A DNA stretch of 64,000 bases from Longitalea luteola (GCF_017356035.1 NZ_JAFIQX010000009.1:248001-312000), one strand, 5' to 3'; counted from the stretch's first letter, positions 28,518 through 38,545 are shown. Numbers and translations: made by a program. Notes: generated by a model not told the origin, from the sequence alone.

Positions 28518-29798
28518 TTATGGCCTGGTATATAACAAGGTGCCAAAACCGAGCTGGTCGTAGCCGCCGCTGCCTGTACCATAATCTCCGCCACCACCTT
28601 CGGGGTAAGACCTATTCATCCCTATAAGTGTGTAAGGCGCAGTCAATCCTTTGCGTTTCACATAATGGTTGTAGATCATTGTATATATCGGACGCACCTC
28701 GCCTCTTTCCGCCTCACTGATTTTCGTGTGCACAACCGTTGTATCACAATCCTTGTAATCATAGGACTTCCAGGGCACTTCTTCCATGGCAATATTGTAT
28801 TTGGCATTATATTCTGATGCTTTCAGGAACATATTGTCGTTAAAGCCGTAGAAATCATCGCCCTGATGCCAGGCCATTTCGCAAATGGTAGCCAACATCG
28901 CAATTACCAGTGTAGCATGGCCCTGGTCGCGGCCGCTTTCTTGCAACTGCGCCAGCCCCTGGTCTTTGTGAACATAATAGATCGCTTTCCTGATGTTGCC
29001 GTTTCCTCCACCGCGTTGAAAATAATTCACGGCTTCATTGTACAACTCACGTTTATCGGTCAATATACCGATGGCCATCACGGAAGCAATATTCCCTAAG
29101 TCCCAGTTAGCCCAGTAGTGATCGATGCAGGAACCATTGTGGTTTACCAGGAAGTCATGGTTCTTCGGATAAAAAACGGTCAGCATCCACTGTTTGTATG
29201 CCTCGAAGTCCTGCTTAGCCCAATTCTGGTAATCGCGCATCAGTTCACCGGCCAGCGCAAACTGGTAGCCGTAAAAACCGGCAGCCAGGAACACATTGGG
29301 GTCACCGCTTAATTTTTTACAGGTAGCAGCCCAGGCATTCAGTATTAGAATGGCATTATCAGCGTACCTGGTATCGCCTTCGATCTTCCAGCGGATTGCC
29401 AACTGATAAGCCGCCGCCGCATCATTCATTGCGCGGGAATAATTATCCGCATCGGGTTCTTCGCGGCTTTTGCCACCCCTGATCAGTTTTTCAACCGGAT
29501 TAGGTGTGTATGGAATTTGTGCACGCTTATTAGCTATGAGCTTTTCCCATCCGGCTGTAATTTCTACATGTTTCGCAGCAAGCGCCGTTTTAATGCGCTC
29601 AAAATCTTCGGTTACGTTCAATCCGCCGGGATGCAGTAATGCCGTCCCCGGAGGTAAGGTATCAATATATTTTACCGGAGTTATAATGTTAGTAGAATCA
29701 TATAATTCATCGTACTCTTCGCCGCCTTTTTTTGAGCAATCTACCATCGATACACTCAACACCAGGCCAAGTACAGAAATAACAGCGAGTCGTTTCAT
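28518..29798 (-). CDS. Alginate-lyase-family (PL-type) lipoprotein
   Basis: 426 residues with a lipoprotein signal (VLSVSMVDC, Cys22). The body is an all-helical alginate-lyase-like toroid (about 75-400): IKTALAAKHVEITAGWEKL, NHNGSCIDHYWANWDLGNIA (about 220-240, likely Asn/His/Trp active-site segment), SGRDQGHATLVI (about 290, Arg-Asp-Gln-x-His) and CEMAWHQGDD. Enzymes of this fold cleave uronic-acid polymers (alginate, glucuronan) by beta-elimination; I suspect the PL38-type group, from memory. It is the last gene of the SusCD operon and has its own strong terminator. A paralogous catalytic domain forms the N-terminal part of the giant protein at 39347..44521. Confidence 0.85.
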   Translation of the reverse strand: MKRLAVISVLGLVLSVSMVDCSKKGGEEYDELYDSTNIITPVKYIDTLPPGTALLHPGGLNVTEDFERIKTALAAKHVEITAGWEKLIANKRAQIPYTPNPVEKLIRGGKSREEPDADNYSRAMNDAAAAYQLAIRWKIEGDTRYADNAILILNAWAATCKKLSGDPNVFLAAGFYGYQFALAGELMRDYQNWAKQDFEAYKQWMLTVFYPKNHDFLVNHNGSCIDHYWANWDLGNIASVMAIGILTDKRELYNEAVNYFQRGGGNGNIRKAIYYVHKDQGLAQLQESGRDQGHATLVIAMLATICEMAWHQGDDFYGFNDNMFLKASEYNAKYNIAMEEVPWKSYDYKDCDTTVVHTKISEAERGEVRPIYTMIYNHYVKRKGLTAPYTLIGMNRSYPEGGGGDYGTGSGGYDQLGFGTLLYTRP

Positions 29799-29835
29799 AG
29801 TATTTTGGAGCTTTTGGAAAAATTAATGTTTGTTG

Positions 29836-31149
29836 TTATTGCCTGTTCTTATAGAAAAGAGCGAATATCTGGTCTCCATTCAACGCCTCATCGAAAATCT
29901 CGAATTCATCTACCATACCACCAAAGGCAGGTTCTTTCACCACTCCGTTCGTTGGTGCACCGATATACACTTTATTATGATTGAACAGCGTTGGGCTTGC
30001 TTTCACATCGAGCGCTAATTCAGCTATCTTCTGACCATCCATATAAACTCTTTGGATATGCTCGTCAGTTGAAATTGTCATTGCCACGTGATGCCATTCT
30101 TTGGCCGGAAGTGGTCTGTCGGCTTTTGCGTCAAATGCGGTGAAAGGCGTGAACTCAGGTATTTTTTCAAATATCAGCCGGCCCAGCATGTTAGGCCCCT
30201 GGTTGGTTTGCATCCTGGTCATTAAAGCCATGCGAAGACCTCTGGCCTGGCCAAAATCAAATACAGGCTCCTGTACCCAGTTGGAATCATTCGACCAGTT
30301 TACCCAGCAGGAAACGGTGATGTTTGCATGCTTGCTTATCTGTGGCGGGCATGCAAGAAACTGGTTATTCGTTGTTAAGAAATTAGATGCTCCGGGTAAT
30401 ACAACTGCCTGACCGTTCACACCGGCAGCATAACTCATAGGTTTACCCCAGTCTTTGTATGAGTAGGTAGCAGCAGTACCACCCATTTTGTCGGCCAGGT
30501 TGCCTTCGAATGCCAGCCAGTAAACGGGATTGGGTACAGAGGCCACCGCTCTGAAGAGGGGTCCGGTTACCGGGTAGTTATTTACAGATACCTGTATATT
30601 TCCAGAGGTAAATCCTTGTGGTAAAGCCACTTTCAGCAACGTATCGGTAATCTCAGTGATAGCTGCAGTGGTTCCGTTAAAATCTACTTTTACTTTTGCA
30701 GGATCAGCGCCAAACCCGGTACCAGCTATTTCAACCGTTTCACCTGGTAAACCAATATCCTTGCTGGCCGTTTTTACAACCGGCGGGGGAACCACTTTGA
30801 ATGAACCTACAGAATCGATCATGTGTGTCCAAACCTGTAAACTTACTTTACCACTAATGGCATCGCCGGGTACTTTTACAACGATCTTACCATCTACGCA
30901 GGAAACGATCGTATCGGCCTGAATACCATTAAAAAATACTTTTACTGCATTTTTATAGTCGCCAAAACTGGAACCGTCAATTGTTACCTCATTAAAACCG
31001 GCATAACCGCTATCGGGAAACATGCCTTTTGGTTCCGGTGCAGGATACCCGTAGATTTTTAAATCTGGCGATTTGGTACAACCTGCATAAACAACTGCTG
31101 CCGCCATTATCGCTGGTATGAACTTCAAATTTTTTATAAATGATTTCAT
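29836..31149 (-). CDS. IPT/TIG plus LamG-like surface glycan-binding lipoprotein
   Basis: 437 residues from the ATG at 31149, which gives a lipoprotein signal (IPAIMAAAVVYAGC). Two IPT/TIG Ig-like domains follow: PEPKGMFPDSGYAGFNEVTI (about 37-56) with SGKVSLQVWT, and ASKDIGLPGETVEIAGTGFG (about 125-144). After PNPVYWLAFEGNLADKMGG comes a LamG/concanavalin-like domain (about 205-430) with VSCWVNWSND, EWHHVAMTIS and VYIGAPTNG. The gene lies between SusD and the lyase, the usual place of surface glycan-binding proteins (SusE/SusF role). It probably binds the polymer for the lyases and the SusCD importer. Confidence 0.88.
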   Translation of the reverse strand: MKSFIKNLKFIPAIMAAAVVYAGCTKSPDLKIYGYPAPEPKGMFPDSGYAGFNEVTIDGSSFGDYKNAVKVFFNGIQADTIVSCVDGKIVVKVPGDAISGKVSLQVWTHMIDSVGSFKVVPPPVVKTASKDIGLPGETVEIAGTGFGADPAKVKVDFNGTTAAITEITDTLLKVALPQGFTSGNIQVSVNNYPVTGPLFRAVASVPNPVYWLAFEGNLADKMGGTAATYSYKDWGKPMSYAAGVNGQAVVLPGASNFLTTNNQFLACPPQISKHANITVSCWVNWSNDSNWVQEPVFDFGQARGLRMALMTRMQTNQGPNMLGRLIFEKIPEFTPFTAFDAKADRPLPAKEWHHVAMTISTDEHIQRVYMDGQKIAELALDVKASPTLFNHNKVYIGAPTNGVVKEPAFGGMVDEFEIFDEALNGDQIFALFYKNRQ

Positions 31150-31185
31150 ATTATAAGGAATTAAAACAGTTTTCAAAATAGCGGG

Positions 31186-31287
31186 TTGGCAATAGGCAAT
31201 CGACATCAATTTGCTATCTCCCGACTGGATAGGAGCTAGAAATTGTTTTTGCTCCTCTCATTATGTCAACTGCCTATTGTCAACTGC
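31186..31287. repeat. Degenerate inverted words and small hairpin between SusD and IPT/LamG genes
   Basis: GGCAATAGGCAATCGACA (about 31189-31206) is roughly inverted as GTCAACTGCCTATTGTCAAC (31265-31284). Between them AGGAGC (31231-31236) and GCTCCT (31251-31256) form a second small stem. The region is inside the operon and could affect relative expression downstream of SusD. Confidence 0.55.
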
Positions 31288-31289
31288 TC

Positions 31290-33110
31290 TTAATAGTCAT
31301 TGTTTTGAACCAGATTCGGATTTAACTGGATCTGCCGCAATGGTATCGGAAATAAATAATGCATTCTTTTAAAATTGCGGTTAGCCGCAGCATCGATCAG
31401 AACGGCTTTTACATCGCCATACCTGGTAGAGATGGTCGTTTCTGCAGGAGCAGTACCGGTCTCATAATTCTTTTGAATATACAGGCTGGTTGTACTGTCG
31501 GTTCCCGGGTGTTCTTTTGACGCTACTTTGAACTCAGTTTCATAATTAGCACCGCCTACCACCATACCACAGACATCCTGGTTCAACTGGCGCTCGGCAA
31601 TGCCCCAACGTTTGAGGTCATCAAAACGGAAGCATTCACCGTATAATTCCACCGTACGCTCACGTCTGATCTCTTCGAGCATATTCAGGCCATTATTATC
31701 AACCAGGGCATTGGTGAGTGGCGCCACACCGGCTCTTGCCCGCAACAGGTTGACAGAGCTGTTAAGGTCGGCATCGCTGATGGCGCCGTTCTTTTCCATC
31801 AAAGCTTCGGCATAGATCAGGTATACTTCGGCCAACCGGATCTGCGGATAATCCTGCGATTCCTGGCCGCTGCTGCGGTATGTAGGATAGTTGTTGGCGG
31901 AGAATTTATAATTCGTATAGCCCAGTTTTCCGTCCAATGTAATTGATCCATTCGCAGGCACAGTTCCGCTTCCCAGTACATAACTCAGCAACCGCAAATC
32001 CCTGCCCTGGTATTCATCTGATACTTTCTGATAGCCTTTAAAGTTGGGCGACTTGCTCACCGGCAATCCATCTGTGCACAGGTACATGTCCATCATTTTG
32101 CGGCTGGGCAGGATACGGGTTTGCATCGTATGCGACAACAGGATGCCACCGGGGCGCAGTTTATTGTCGTAGATGCTTTTGAGGATAAACTCACTGTTGG
32201 TGGTTTTATCGAGGCCTGCCGGGTTTCCACCCGATCCATCTATATTGAACAGAAAATAATTACTGCGGTTCAGCATAGCGCCGTTGCTGTTATAGTTCCA
32301 TAGTCTATAACCGCCGTTCTGCATTACGTCTTTAGCCAGGCTTATTGCTTCGGTTAAAAACTGGTTTACCTGGTCTGAAGCCGGTCCGGCAGAACCTTTG
32401 AAATCTGTAGTGACGCCGGTATACTTTCGCCAGGTAGCTTCATACAATAATACGCGGGCTTTGAATGCTTCCGCAGCCCATTTGCTTACATGGCCTTTTT
32501 CTTCGGCCGGGATCGACTGCTCGGTAGGAAGGCCGGCGATGGCTTCATCCAGATCGGCCAGGATCTGATCGACTACTTCATAACGGCTATTACGCGGTGC
32601 GCTTAATTCAGCACCGCCTACGTCGGGCACCGTCGTAATGATGGGAACACCGCCGAAGCGCTTGAGCAGGAAGAAATGGTGCCATGCCCGGAAGAATTTA
32701 GCAGCAGCTACATATTGCTTTATCTCTTCTTTTTTTCCGGGATAGGCTTCTGCTTTATTAAGAACGATATTTATGCTACGGATATAAGCATAAGGATTAT
32801 TCCAGTAGATATCGTCAAGTGGGGCGTTAAAGGCGCCCCGGCCATATTTTACCGGGGGTTCATCGCCAATATATGCTGTAAGATCTGAACCCAGGTCCAT
32901 AAAATGAAAGATATTGCTACCATCGATCGGCTCCCAGCTGATCATTTTTTCATAAAAATCATTGGTAGCAAGTTTGAAATGGTCAGGTTTAGTGAAATAA
33001 ACGGCTTCGCTTATTCTATCTTCAGGTTTAAGGTCAAGGAAATTTTTCGTGCATGCACCGGCGCCTAACATCAGAGCGCCGATAGCTGCAGGAATAATAA
33101 AGTTTTTCAT
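31290..33110 (-). CDS. SusD/RagB-family outer-membrane lipoprotein
   Basis: 606 residues from the ATG at 33110, giving a lipoprotein signal (AAIGALMLGAGAC). The N-terminal part has the SusD pattern: LDLKPEDRISEAVYF, then a TPR-like helical core with AYIRSINIVLNKAEAYPGKK and AAKFFRAWHHFFLLKRFGGV (about 130-150, the usual A-x-RAxxYF equivalent). The C-terminal part has YPQIRLAEVYLIYAEALMEK and EIRRERTVELYGECFRFDDLKRWG (core RRERTVELYGECFRFDDL), and ends with the typical IPLRQIQLNPNLVQNNDY. It lies 33 bp after SusC and forms the lid of the importer. The substrate is probably a uronic-acid oligosaccharide, from context. Confidence 0.95.
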   Translation of the reverse strand: MKNFIIPAAIGALMLGAGACTKNFLDLKPEDRISEAVYFTKPDHFKLATNDFYEKMISWEPIDGSNIFHFMDLGSDLTAYIGDEPPVKYGRGAFNAPLDDIYWNNPYAYIRSINIVLNKAEAYPGKKEEIKQYVAAAKFFRAWHHFFLLKRFGGVPIITTVPDVGGAELSAPRNSRYEVVDQILADLDEAIAGLPTEQSIPAEEKGHVSKWAAEAFKARVLLYEATWRKYTGVTTDFKGSAGPASDQVNQFLTEAISLAKDVMQNGGYRLWNYNSNGAMLNRSNYFLFNIDGSGGNPAGLDKTTNSEFILKSIYDNKLRPGGILLSHTMQTRILPSRKMMDMYLCTDGLPVSKSPNFKGYQKVSDEYQGRDLRLLSYVLGSGTVPANGSITLDGKLGYTNYKFSANNYPTYRSSGQESQDYPQIRLAEVYLIYAEALMEKNGAISDADLNSSVNLLRARAGVAPLTNALVDNNGLNMLEEIRRERTVELYGECFRFDDLKRWGIAERQLNQDVCGMVVGGANYETEFKVASKEHPGTDSTTSLYIQKNYETGTAPAETTISTRYGDVKAVLIDAAANRNFKRMHYLFPIPLRQIQLNPNLVQNNDY

Positions 33111-33143
33111 TTGTAGAATTTTTACACTCATCTGATATCAGGA

Positions 33144-36100
33144 TTATAAACCAAGGTTAACGCCAAAGGACCAGGTTCTCATAAACGGATAGCCGTTCAA
33201 TTGGGAATCAGTGCCCTGCTCAGGATCGAATCCGTCTTTAATAGAGGTTAACTCAAACAGGTCGTTGCCTGAGAAATAAACCCGCACTCGCTCGAGTTTT
33301 GCCCTTGAAACAATTGATTCCGGCAGCGTATATCCTACGATCAGGGATTTCAAACGAACATACCGGTTGTTTTGCAGCATGAAATCATTGTTCTGGTAAT
33401 TCCATTTGGCACGGTCTTTATTTACAGTAAGTCTTGGATACCTGGCACCGGTATTTTCAGGCGTCCAGGTATTTCCGAGGAAGCTTGCATTTAGGTTGGT
33501 ATACTTATCCCAGAACGGGTAGGCCAGTGCGCCCGTGCGCTGAACGTATTGCTCGCCCACGCCTTGCAGGAATGCTGAGAAGTCTATGCCCTTCCAGGCG
33601 CCGCCGAGGGTAATTCCGAATGTATAATGTGGTGCGTTGTCGCCCTTATATTGTATATCTTTCTGATCGATGATCTGGTCGCCATTGACATCGCGTTTGC
33701 GCGTGTCGCCAGGCCGAAGCGAGATATCACCGCTCTGCTGTTCAGGTATATCTCCTCTTGCAATGGCCTGGTACCTGTTGTAATAAAGATCAACCATTTT
33801 CTGATCGGTAAAAAAGCCTCTGGTTGAATACATGAACCAGGAGTTCAGCGGGTGACCTTCTACGGCAGCAACTAATCCCGGATTGGGAGACGCAGCACCA
33901 TCAAGGGCCACCAGTTTGTTGCGGCTGTCAGATACATTCACCGATACATTATAGCTGAATTCACCGATCTTATCGCGCCAGCCCAACATGGCTTCCCAAC
34001 CTTTTACTTCGAGTACACCATTGTTTGTCTGAGGCGCATCGCCGCCTAACACTGCCGGATATATGATGTTGATCAACATCCCATCGTTCTTCTTCTTATA
34101 AACATCTAACCTTGCCGTCAGGCGGTTGCGGTACATGATCAGGTCCATACCCAGATTCGTCATGCTTACGCGCTCCCAGGTACGGTCATTACTGGTGAGG
34201 CCGTTCCTGTTTAACTGCGCAACGGTTTGCCTGGAGGCTACGCTACCAAAGATAGTAGAGCGCATAACGATGTCGGAGATATAATCGTAGTCGCCGATAT
34301 TAACGTTATTTCCCATTACGCCATAACCACCGCGGATTTTCAGGTAGTTCAGGTCCGGGATGTCAAGGTCCCTGATAAAGTTTTCATTGGTCAACACCCA
34401 GCCTGCAGACACATCGTAGAAGTTAGACCATTTATTACCGGGTGCAAAACGGGAAGAACCGTCACGACGTCCCAACAACTCAACCAGGTATTTGCCTCTG
34501 AAAGAGTAGTTCAACCGGCTGATATAGGAATACATACCCCATTGATTGCGGCCGCCTCTTCCTTCTACATAATCGGTGGGGGCAACATTCAGGTCATACA
34601 CACCCTCATTACCGATATTGGTACGGTATGCATACAAACTCTTATAGTCGTTCTTCTCAGCATTGATACCCGCCATAGCTATGATGCGATGGCCGCCAAA
34701 TGATTTGGTGTAGCGCAATAAACCGGTATAGTTCTGGTATAAGGTATTATCTGATTGCGCCCTGATGTCAGAGATGGTATTTATATTCTTCGATGCGAGT
34801 GTACCGTCCCAGCGATAGGTGGGCACCGTCAGCTGGTAGTTATCCATCCGGTACTGATTTACCTGGTAAGAAACAGTACCTTCCGCTTCAAGGCCCTTCA
34901 ACAGCTGGGCTGTACCTTTTATGTCGGCCCTTACCAGGTCATTGGCCCTGATATCTCTTCCGCCGTCGGTAGTGGCTGCCGTTGAGTTCCTATCACCCAC
35001 ATTGAAATTGGCATACCACTGGCCGTATGGATTTTTGGCCGGGAACAAGGCGGGATCCCATGCAATAAGCTCCATGCGCAAACTGGTGGAAGGAGCAGAA
35101 GTGATATCTTTCTGATACGTTACACCGGTTTGCAATTTCACTTTTTCACTCAGCTTATAATCATAGTTCAGACGAACATTGTATTGTTTGCGGCCATCGT
35201 AAGCAGTGGCCAGGGGCGCGCGGTTATCAGCATAGGCGGCTGACAGGCGGAAGGCGGTTCTGTCGGTAGAACCCGAAACACTGATATTATGCTGTTGCGA
35301 AAGGCGGGTAGCAAATAATTCATCGTAGCGATTGGCATTGCCAATGAAAATATCGCCCCACTCATTGGTTGAATAAATGCCTTCGTAACCTTCCTGCATT
35401 TTCTTCAGGTTATCCATCGACCTCCAGTTCCAGTAATCTTTCTTGATATCAGCATTAACGGCTTCGATCCACATAGCAGCATATTCCGTCATCGTAGCGG
35501 CAGGCGTTTTAATACCGAGGGTATTGATGCGGGCATTGTAACCATAATCAATTTTTATTTTGCCTTTACCGCGTTTAGTTGTAACCAGGATAACGCCATT
35601 GGCAGCGCGGCTACCGAAGATTGCGGCCATACCATCCTTTAACAGGTTCACCGATTCAATATCATCGGGGTTCATGGTATAAAACATATTGTTATCGGCA
35701 ACAGGTATTCCATCGATAACGATCAGGGGAGAACCGCCATTCACAGAGGTAACGCCACGGATCTGCATGTTCAATGTTTCATTGCCCGGGCGGGAAGATG
35801 TTCTGGTGATCACCAGGCCGGGTGTACTACCCTGCAGGGCCAGCGCCGGATTGGTTACCGCTCTGCTTTCAAAAGTCCTGTTATTCACGGGTTCGAGCGC
35901 ACCGGTAACCGTTGCTTTTTTCGACATACCATAACCTACTACTACCTGCTCTTCCATGGGGGCCTGGGTGGTAGCTAATTTGATCACGAAGTCTGTCTGA
36001 TTGCCTACAGGCACCAGTTTGTCGTCGCAACCTACATATGATATCACCAGGATAGATCCTGGACCATCCACCATCATAACGAATGTACCATCGGCTTTGG

Positions 36101-36620
36101 TCATTACCGAATTGGCTTTGCCCTTTTCATTTACGTTGGCATTTGCCAATGGCTGACCGGTTTCAGACAATACCTTACCGGTGATCTTTATCGGGGGAAA
36201 ATTCAACCGTACGGGTTTTTCAACGGTTACAGTAGGAGCCGGCGGGCGGGTAACCACTGTTTCCTTAACAACAACTATGTTGTTGTTGATGATGGTGTAT
36301 GACAGGGGCTGGTTCCTGAAACAATGATCCAGCACCTGCTGAACAGAAGCGTTCTTTACATTTATATTGACCTTATCGGCCTTTTGCAATAACACTTCGC
36401 GGTAAACAAACGTATATCCCGTTTGCTTCTTGATCTCCTTAAAGACCTGTTTTAATGAAATGTTCTCACCTGACATGGTAACCTTTTGGGCATACACGCC
36501 TGCGGTAAGATTCAAACAGGTGGCTAATAGAAAAATGGTTAGGTAATTCATTAGGATCAGTTCTTTTCGCCCCACCTTTATTTTCTGCAAATAGCGGTGG
36601 AGGCAATGAATTAAATACAT
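33144..36620 (-). CDS. SusC-family TonB receptor with STN domain (anti-sigma-linked)
   Basis: 1158 residues. A long N-terminus leads to a signal peptide core (YLTIFLLATCLNLTAGVYAQ). Next is an STN (secretin/TonB short N-terminal) domain at about 45-105 (ISLKQVFKEIKKQTGYTFVY), then a carboxypeptidase-like domain (about 145-220), the signature EEQVVVGYGMSKKATVTGAL, a plug with NPDDIESVNLLKDGMAAIFG, and the barrel up to SFGVNLGL. STN domains of receptors contact periplasmic FecR anti-sigma factors, and FecR and ECF sigma genes lie directly upstream (37113..38324 and 38546..39139). So this receptor should both import its ligand and report it. A leader hairpin precedes the gene (36636-36657). Confidence 0.96.
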   Translation of the reverse strand: MYLIHCLHRYLQKIKVGRKELILMNYLTIFLLATCLNLTAGVYAQKVTMSGENISLKQVFKEIKKQTGYTFVYREVLLQKADKVNINVKNASVQQVLDHCFRNQPLSYTIINNNIVVVKETVVTRPPAPTVTVEKPVRLNFPPIKITGKVLSETGQPLANANVNEKGKANSVMTKADGTFVMMVDGPGSILVISYVGCDDKLVPVGNQTDFVIKLATTQAPMEEQVVVGYGMSKKATVTGALEPVNNRTFESRAVTNPALALQGSTPGLVITRTSSRPGNETLNMQIRGVTSVNGGSPLIVIDGIPVADNNMFYTMNPDDIESVNLLKDGMAAIFGSRAANGVILVTTKRGKGKIKIDYGYNARINTLGIKTPAATMTEYAAMWIEAVNADIKKDYWNWRSMDNLKKMQEGYEGIYSTNEWGDIFIGNANRYDELFATRLSQQHNISVSGSTDRTAFRLSAAYADNRAPLATAYDGRKQYNVRLNYDYKLSEKVKLQTGVTYQKDITSAPSTSLRMELIAWDPALFPAKNPYGQWYANFNVGDRNSTAATTDGGRDIRANDLVRADIKGTAQLLKGLEAEGTVSYQVNQYRMDNYQLTVPTYRWDGTLASKNINTISDIRAQSDNTLYQNYTGLLRYTKSFGGHRIIAMAGINAEKNDYKSLYAYRTNIGNEGVYDLNVAPTDYVEGRGGRNQWGMYSYISRLNYSFRGKYLVELLGRRDGSSRFAPGNKWSNFYDVSAGWVLTNENFIRDLDIPDLNYLKIRGGYGVMGNNVNIGDYDYISDIVMRSTIFGSVASRQTVAQLNRNGLTSNDRTWERVSMTNLGMDLIMYRNRLTARLDVYKKKNDGMLINIIYPAVLGGDAPQTNNGVLEVKGWEAMLGWRDKIGEFSYNVSVNVSDSRNKLVALDGAASPNPGLVAAVEGHPLNSWFMYSTRGFFTDQKMVDLYYNRYQAIARGDIPEQQSGDISLRPGDTRKRDVNGDQIIDQKDIQYKGDNAPHYTFGITLGGAWKGIDFSAFLQGVGEQYVQRTGALAYPFWDKYTNLNASFLGNTWTPENTGARYPRLTVNKDRAKWNYQNNDFMLQNNRYVRLKSLIVGYTLPESIVSRAKLERVRVYFSGNDLFELTSIKDGFDPEQGTDSQLNGYPFMRTWSFGVNLGL

Positions 36621-36635
36621 AAATTTGGATTTAAC

Positions 36636-36657
36636 CCCCTGATGTTGCAGTCAGGGG
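36636..36657 (-). promoter_or_regulatory. Hairpin in the leader of the STN-SusC gene
   Basis: Seven-bp perfect stem CCCCTGA (36636-36642) and TCAGGGG (36651-36657), loop of 8 nt, 15 bp before the ATG. There is no T run, so it is not a plain terminator; it could cover the ribosome landing region. Confidence 0.45.
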
Positions 36658-36715
36658 TGTTGGGGTTAAACAATAAGGATATCAGCATCATTTATTGCCT
36701 TAACCTGAATTCGCC

Positions 36716-36750
36716 AAACCGCACCGATCGCCTTCGGGGCGGTTTTTCTT
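36716..36750 (+). terminator. Terminator-like hairpin facing the plus strand, between minus-strand genes
   Basis: AAACCGC (36716-36722) pairs with GCGGTTT (36739-36745); inner GCC/GGGC bases can add to it. TTTTTCTTTC follows only on the plus strand. No plus-strand gene is seen upstream. Confidence 0.4.
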
Positions 36751-36758
36751 TCAGGTTT

Positions 36759-36910
36759 TACGCTGAACGCCTAACGCACAACGCATAACGCTGGTTACGG
36801 ACATGGCATCGCCATATCGAGTTATAGCTAAACAGTCGTCTATAAATCTCAATGCCTGCGCTTATCGCTGTATTGGCGTTCAAGCGTTTTGCGTTCCGCG
36901 TTCTGCGTTA
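36759..36910. repeat. Inverted AACGC / GCGTT word clusters in the FecR-SusC gap
   Basis: AACGCCTAACGC, ACAACGCATAACGC (36766-36792) is followed about 90 bp later by the inverted set GCGTTCAAGCGTTTTGCGTT and CCGCGTTCTGCGTT (36877-36909). The two clusters can pair. They belong to the same family as 17122-17162. The remaining part of the 492-bp gap (36911-37112) holds only an unsupported 64-codon frame. Confidence 0.65.
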
Positions 36911-37112
36911 ATATTTTTTATATGGATCGTCTTGTGGCTGCAAAAGGATTGAAATAGTGGCAGCCAGACCTGAGTAAAGTCGTTTGTAATGGATGCCCAA
37001 TGTAGGGGCGCCTGCTCCATGGTAATAGTGGAGCCTTTCTGGTTCAGTTTTACATTCCCTGTTATGGTTCATAACAGAGACGGCCTCAAATAGGATATGC
37101 ATATAAAAGGGG

Positions 37113-38324
37113 TTATTTTACAATGACCTTTCTTCCCTGGATGCTGAATTTCGCACTGCCTGATTCCTCCAATACTTTCAACACATCTGATAACCTCGTG
37201 TTCCTTGAGATCTCAACAAACAGGGGATCGTTTTTCACTGAGGCGCCCTGATAAACTACCTCTACATCATACCATCTTGCCAACTGGCGCATGACCGTTC
37301 TTACATCGGCATTCTCAAAATGAAATAAACCGTTTTTCCATGCAACCACATCGTCAACATCTGTTTTACGAACCTGGATCTGGTTGTTAACAGATTGCTT
37401 CGTTCTTGCTGATCCTGCTGGTATCACTGCCTGTTCTCCCGGTCGTAATATGGCTGTCTGGTCATTTACTGCCGACGTTGACCTGACCGAACCTCCTTTT
37501 ACGACCTTCACTTTTCCTTCCAGCAAAGTTGTTTTAATGGCGCTTTCGTCATTGTAGGCATTTACATTGAAATGCGTTCCCAGCACCTCAACCCGCATAT
37601 CTCCTTTTTCAACAATAAAAGGCATTTTAGGGTTATGCGCTACTTCAAAGTAAACTTCGCCTGTAATTTGTACCCTTCTTTCATTCCCCCGGAAAGCAAT
37701 GGGGTAATGAATAGAAGATTGCGCATTCAGCCACACTTTTGAACCATCGGGCAACGCCAGCTGGTATTGTCCGCTTCGCGGTGTGGCCAGACTGTTCCAG
37801 GACAATGGCCCTTCGCCTTTGTTGCTATCATCCGGCGAATACACCAGTTGTCCTTCCTCCGGCTTAAGCACTTCTGCATTATCCTGCTTTGCTATCATCC
37901 CGTTTGCAGCATTGTCAAGATCGATGGTAGTGCCATCTGCCAGGGTAAGCACTGCTTTATTAGTTCCCGGCGCTACATCATTTACCAGTACATCTGTTTT
38001 TGCAACACCTGATGCGGCCGGTTGCTTCTTCATTAAATAGTAGCCGGCTCCTGATACAATGATCAGTACGGCGGCCGCAGTCCACCATGTTCTGCCACGA
38101 AATCGTCGAACTGGCGCGTACGGCATTTCTTCCGCGGCTTCGATACTTTGCAGCAAGCTTGTTTCCATGGTCGCCTGCACTGATTCTTTTTCTCCTTCCT
38201 CCCATTGCAGTTCCCCCGTGTTGATCAGTTCCTGGTACCATGCATCAACAAGCTGCTCTTCAGCTGCGGAAGTTTCTCCGCTGCTGAACCTTCTCAAAAG
38301 ATCTGTTGCCAGTTGTTCATTCAT
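37113..38324 (-). CDS. FecR-family anti-sigma factor
   Basis: 403 residues from the ATG at 38324; the TTG at 38351 would add nine residues not typical of the family. The cytoplasmic N-terminus (LLRRFSSGETSAAEEQLVDA) carries the anti-sigma domain. One membrane helix (TWWTAAAVLIIVSGAGYYLM) lies near 80-100. The periplasmic FecR domain shows LPDGSKVWLNAQSSIHYP, GEVYFEVAHNPKMPFIVEKG and VLGTHFNVNAY, and the C-terminal STN-like DUF4974 domain (FHFENADVRTVMRQLARWYD) ends the protein. It should hold the ECF sigma factor at 38546..39139 until the STN-SusC at 33144..36620 binds its ligand. Confidence 0.95.
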   Translation of the reverse strand: MNEQLATDLLRRFSSGETSAAEEQLVDAWYQELINTGELQWEEGEKESVQATMETSLLQSIEAAEEMPYAPVRRFRGRTWWTAAAVLIIVSGAGYYLMKKQPAASGVAKTDVLVNDVAPGTNKAVLTLADGTTIDLDNAANGMIAKQDNAEVLKPEEGQLVYSPDDSNKGEGPLSWNSLATPRSGQYQLALPDGSKVWLNAQSSIHYPIAFRGNERRVQITGEVYFEVAHNPKMPFIVEKGDMRVEVLGTHFNVNAYNDESAIKTTLLEGKVKVVKGGSVRSTSAVNDQTAILRPGEQAVIPAGSARTKQSVNNQIQVRKTDVDDVVAWKNGLFHFENADVRTVMRQLARWYDVEVVYQGASVKNDPLFVEISRNTRLSDVLKVLEESGSAKFSIQGRKVIVK

Positions 38325-38545
38325 AAGCGAGCATATTAGAAATTCAGGCAACGTATATACTGTCCGGTGAAAATGTCCGAGGGGGTAAAAAAATTAAAAA
38401 AATTTCTTTTTTTTTATTTCGCCCCCGGAATACAGGTATATCTTACCCGAATCAGGTAATAAACAAACAATTCGTTCACTCACATATATAAAAATATGAA
38501 ATACAATTGCAGCAATTCAAATAAAAGCAGGCGCAGGAACACCTG

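Noticed and set aside
36908-37102. 64-codon minus-strand frame between FecR and SusC
   Set aside because: No domain, signal peptide or ribosome site; part of its 3' end runs into the GCGTT repeat cluster.
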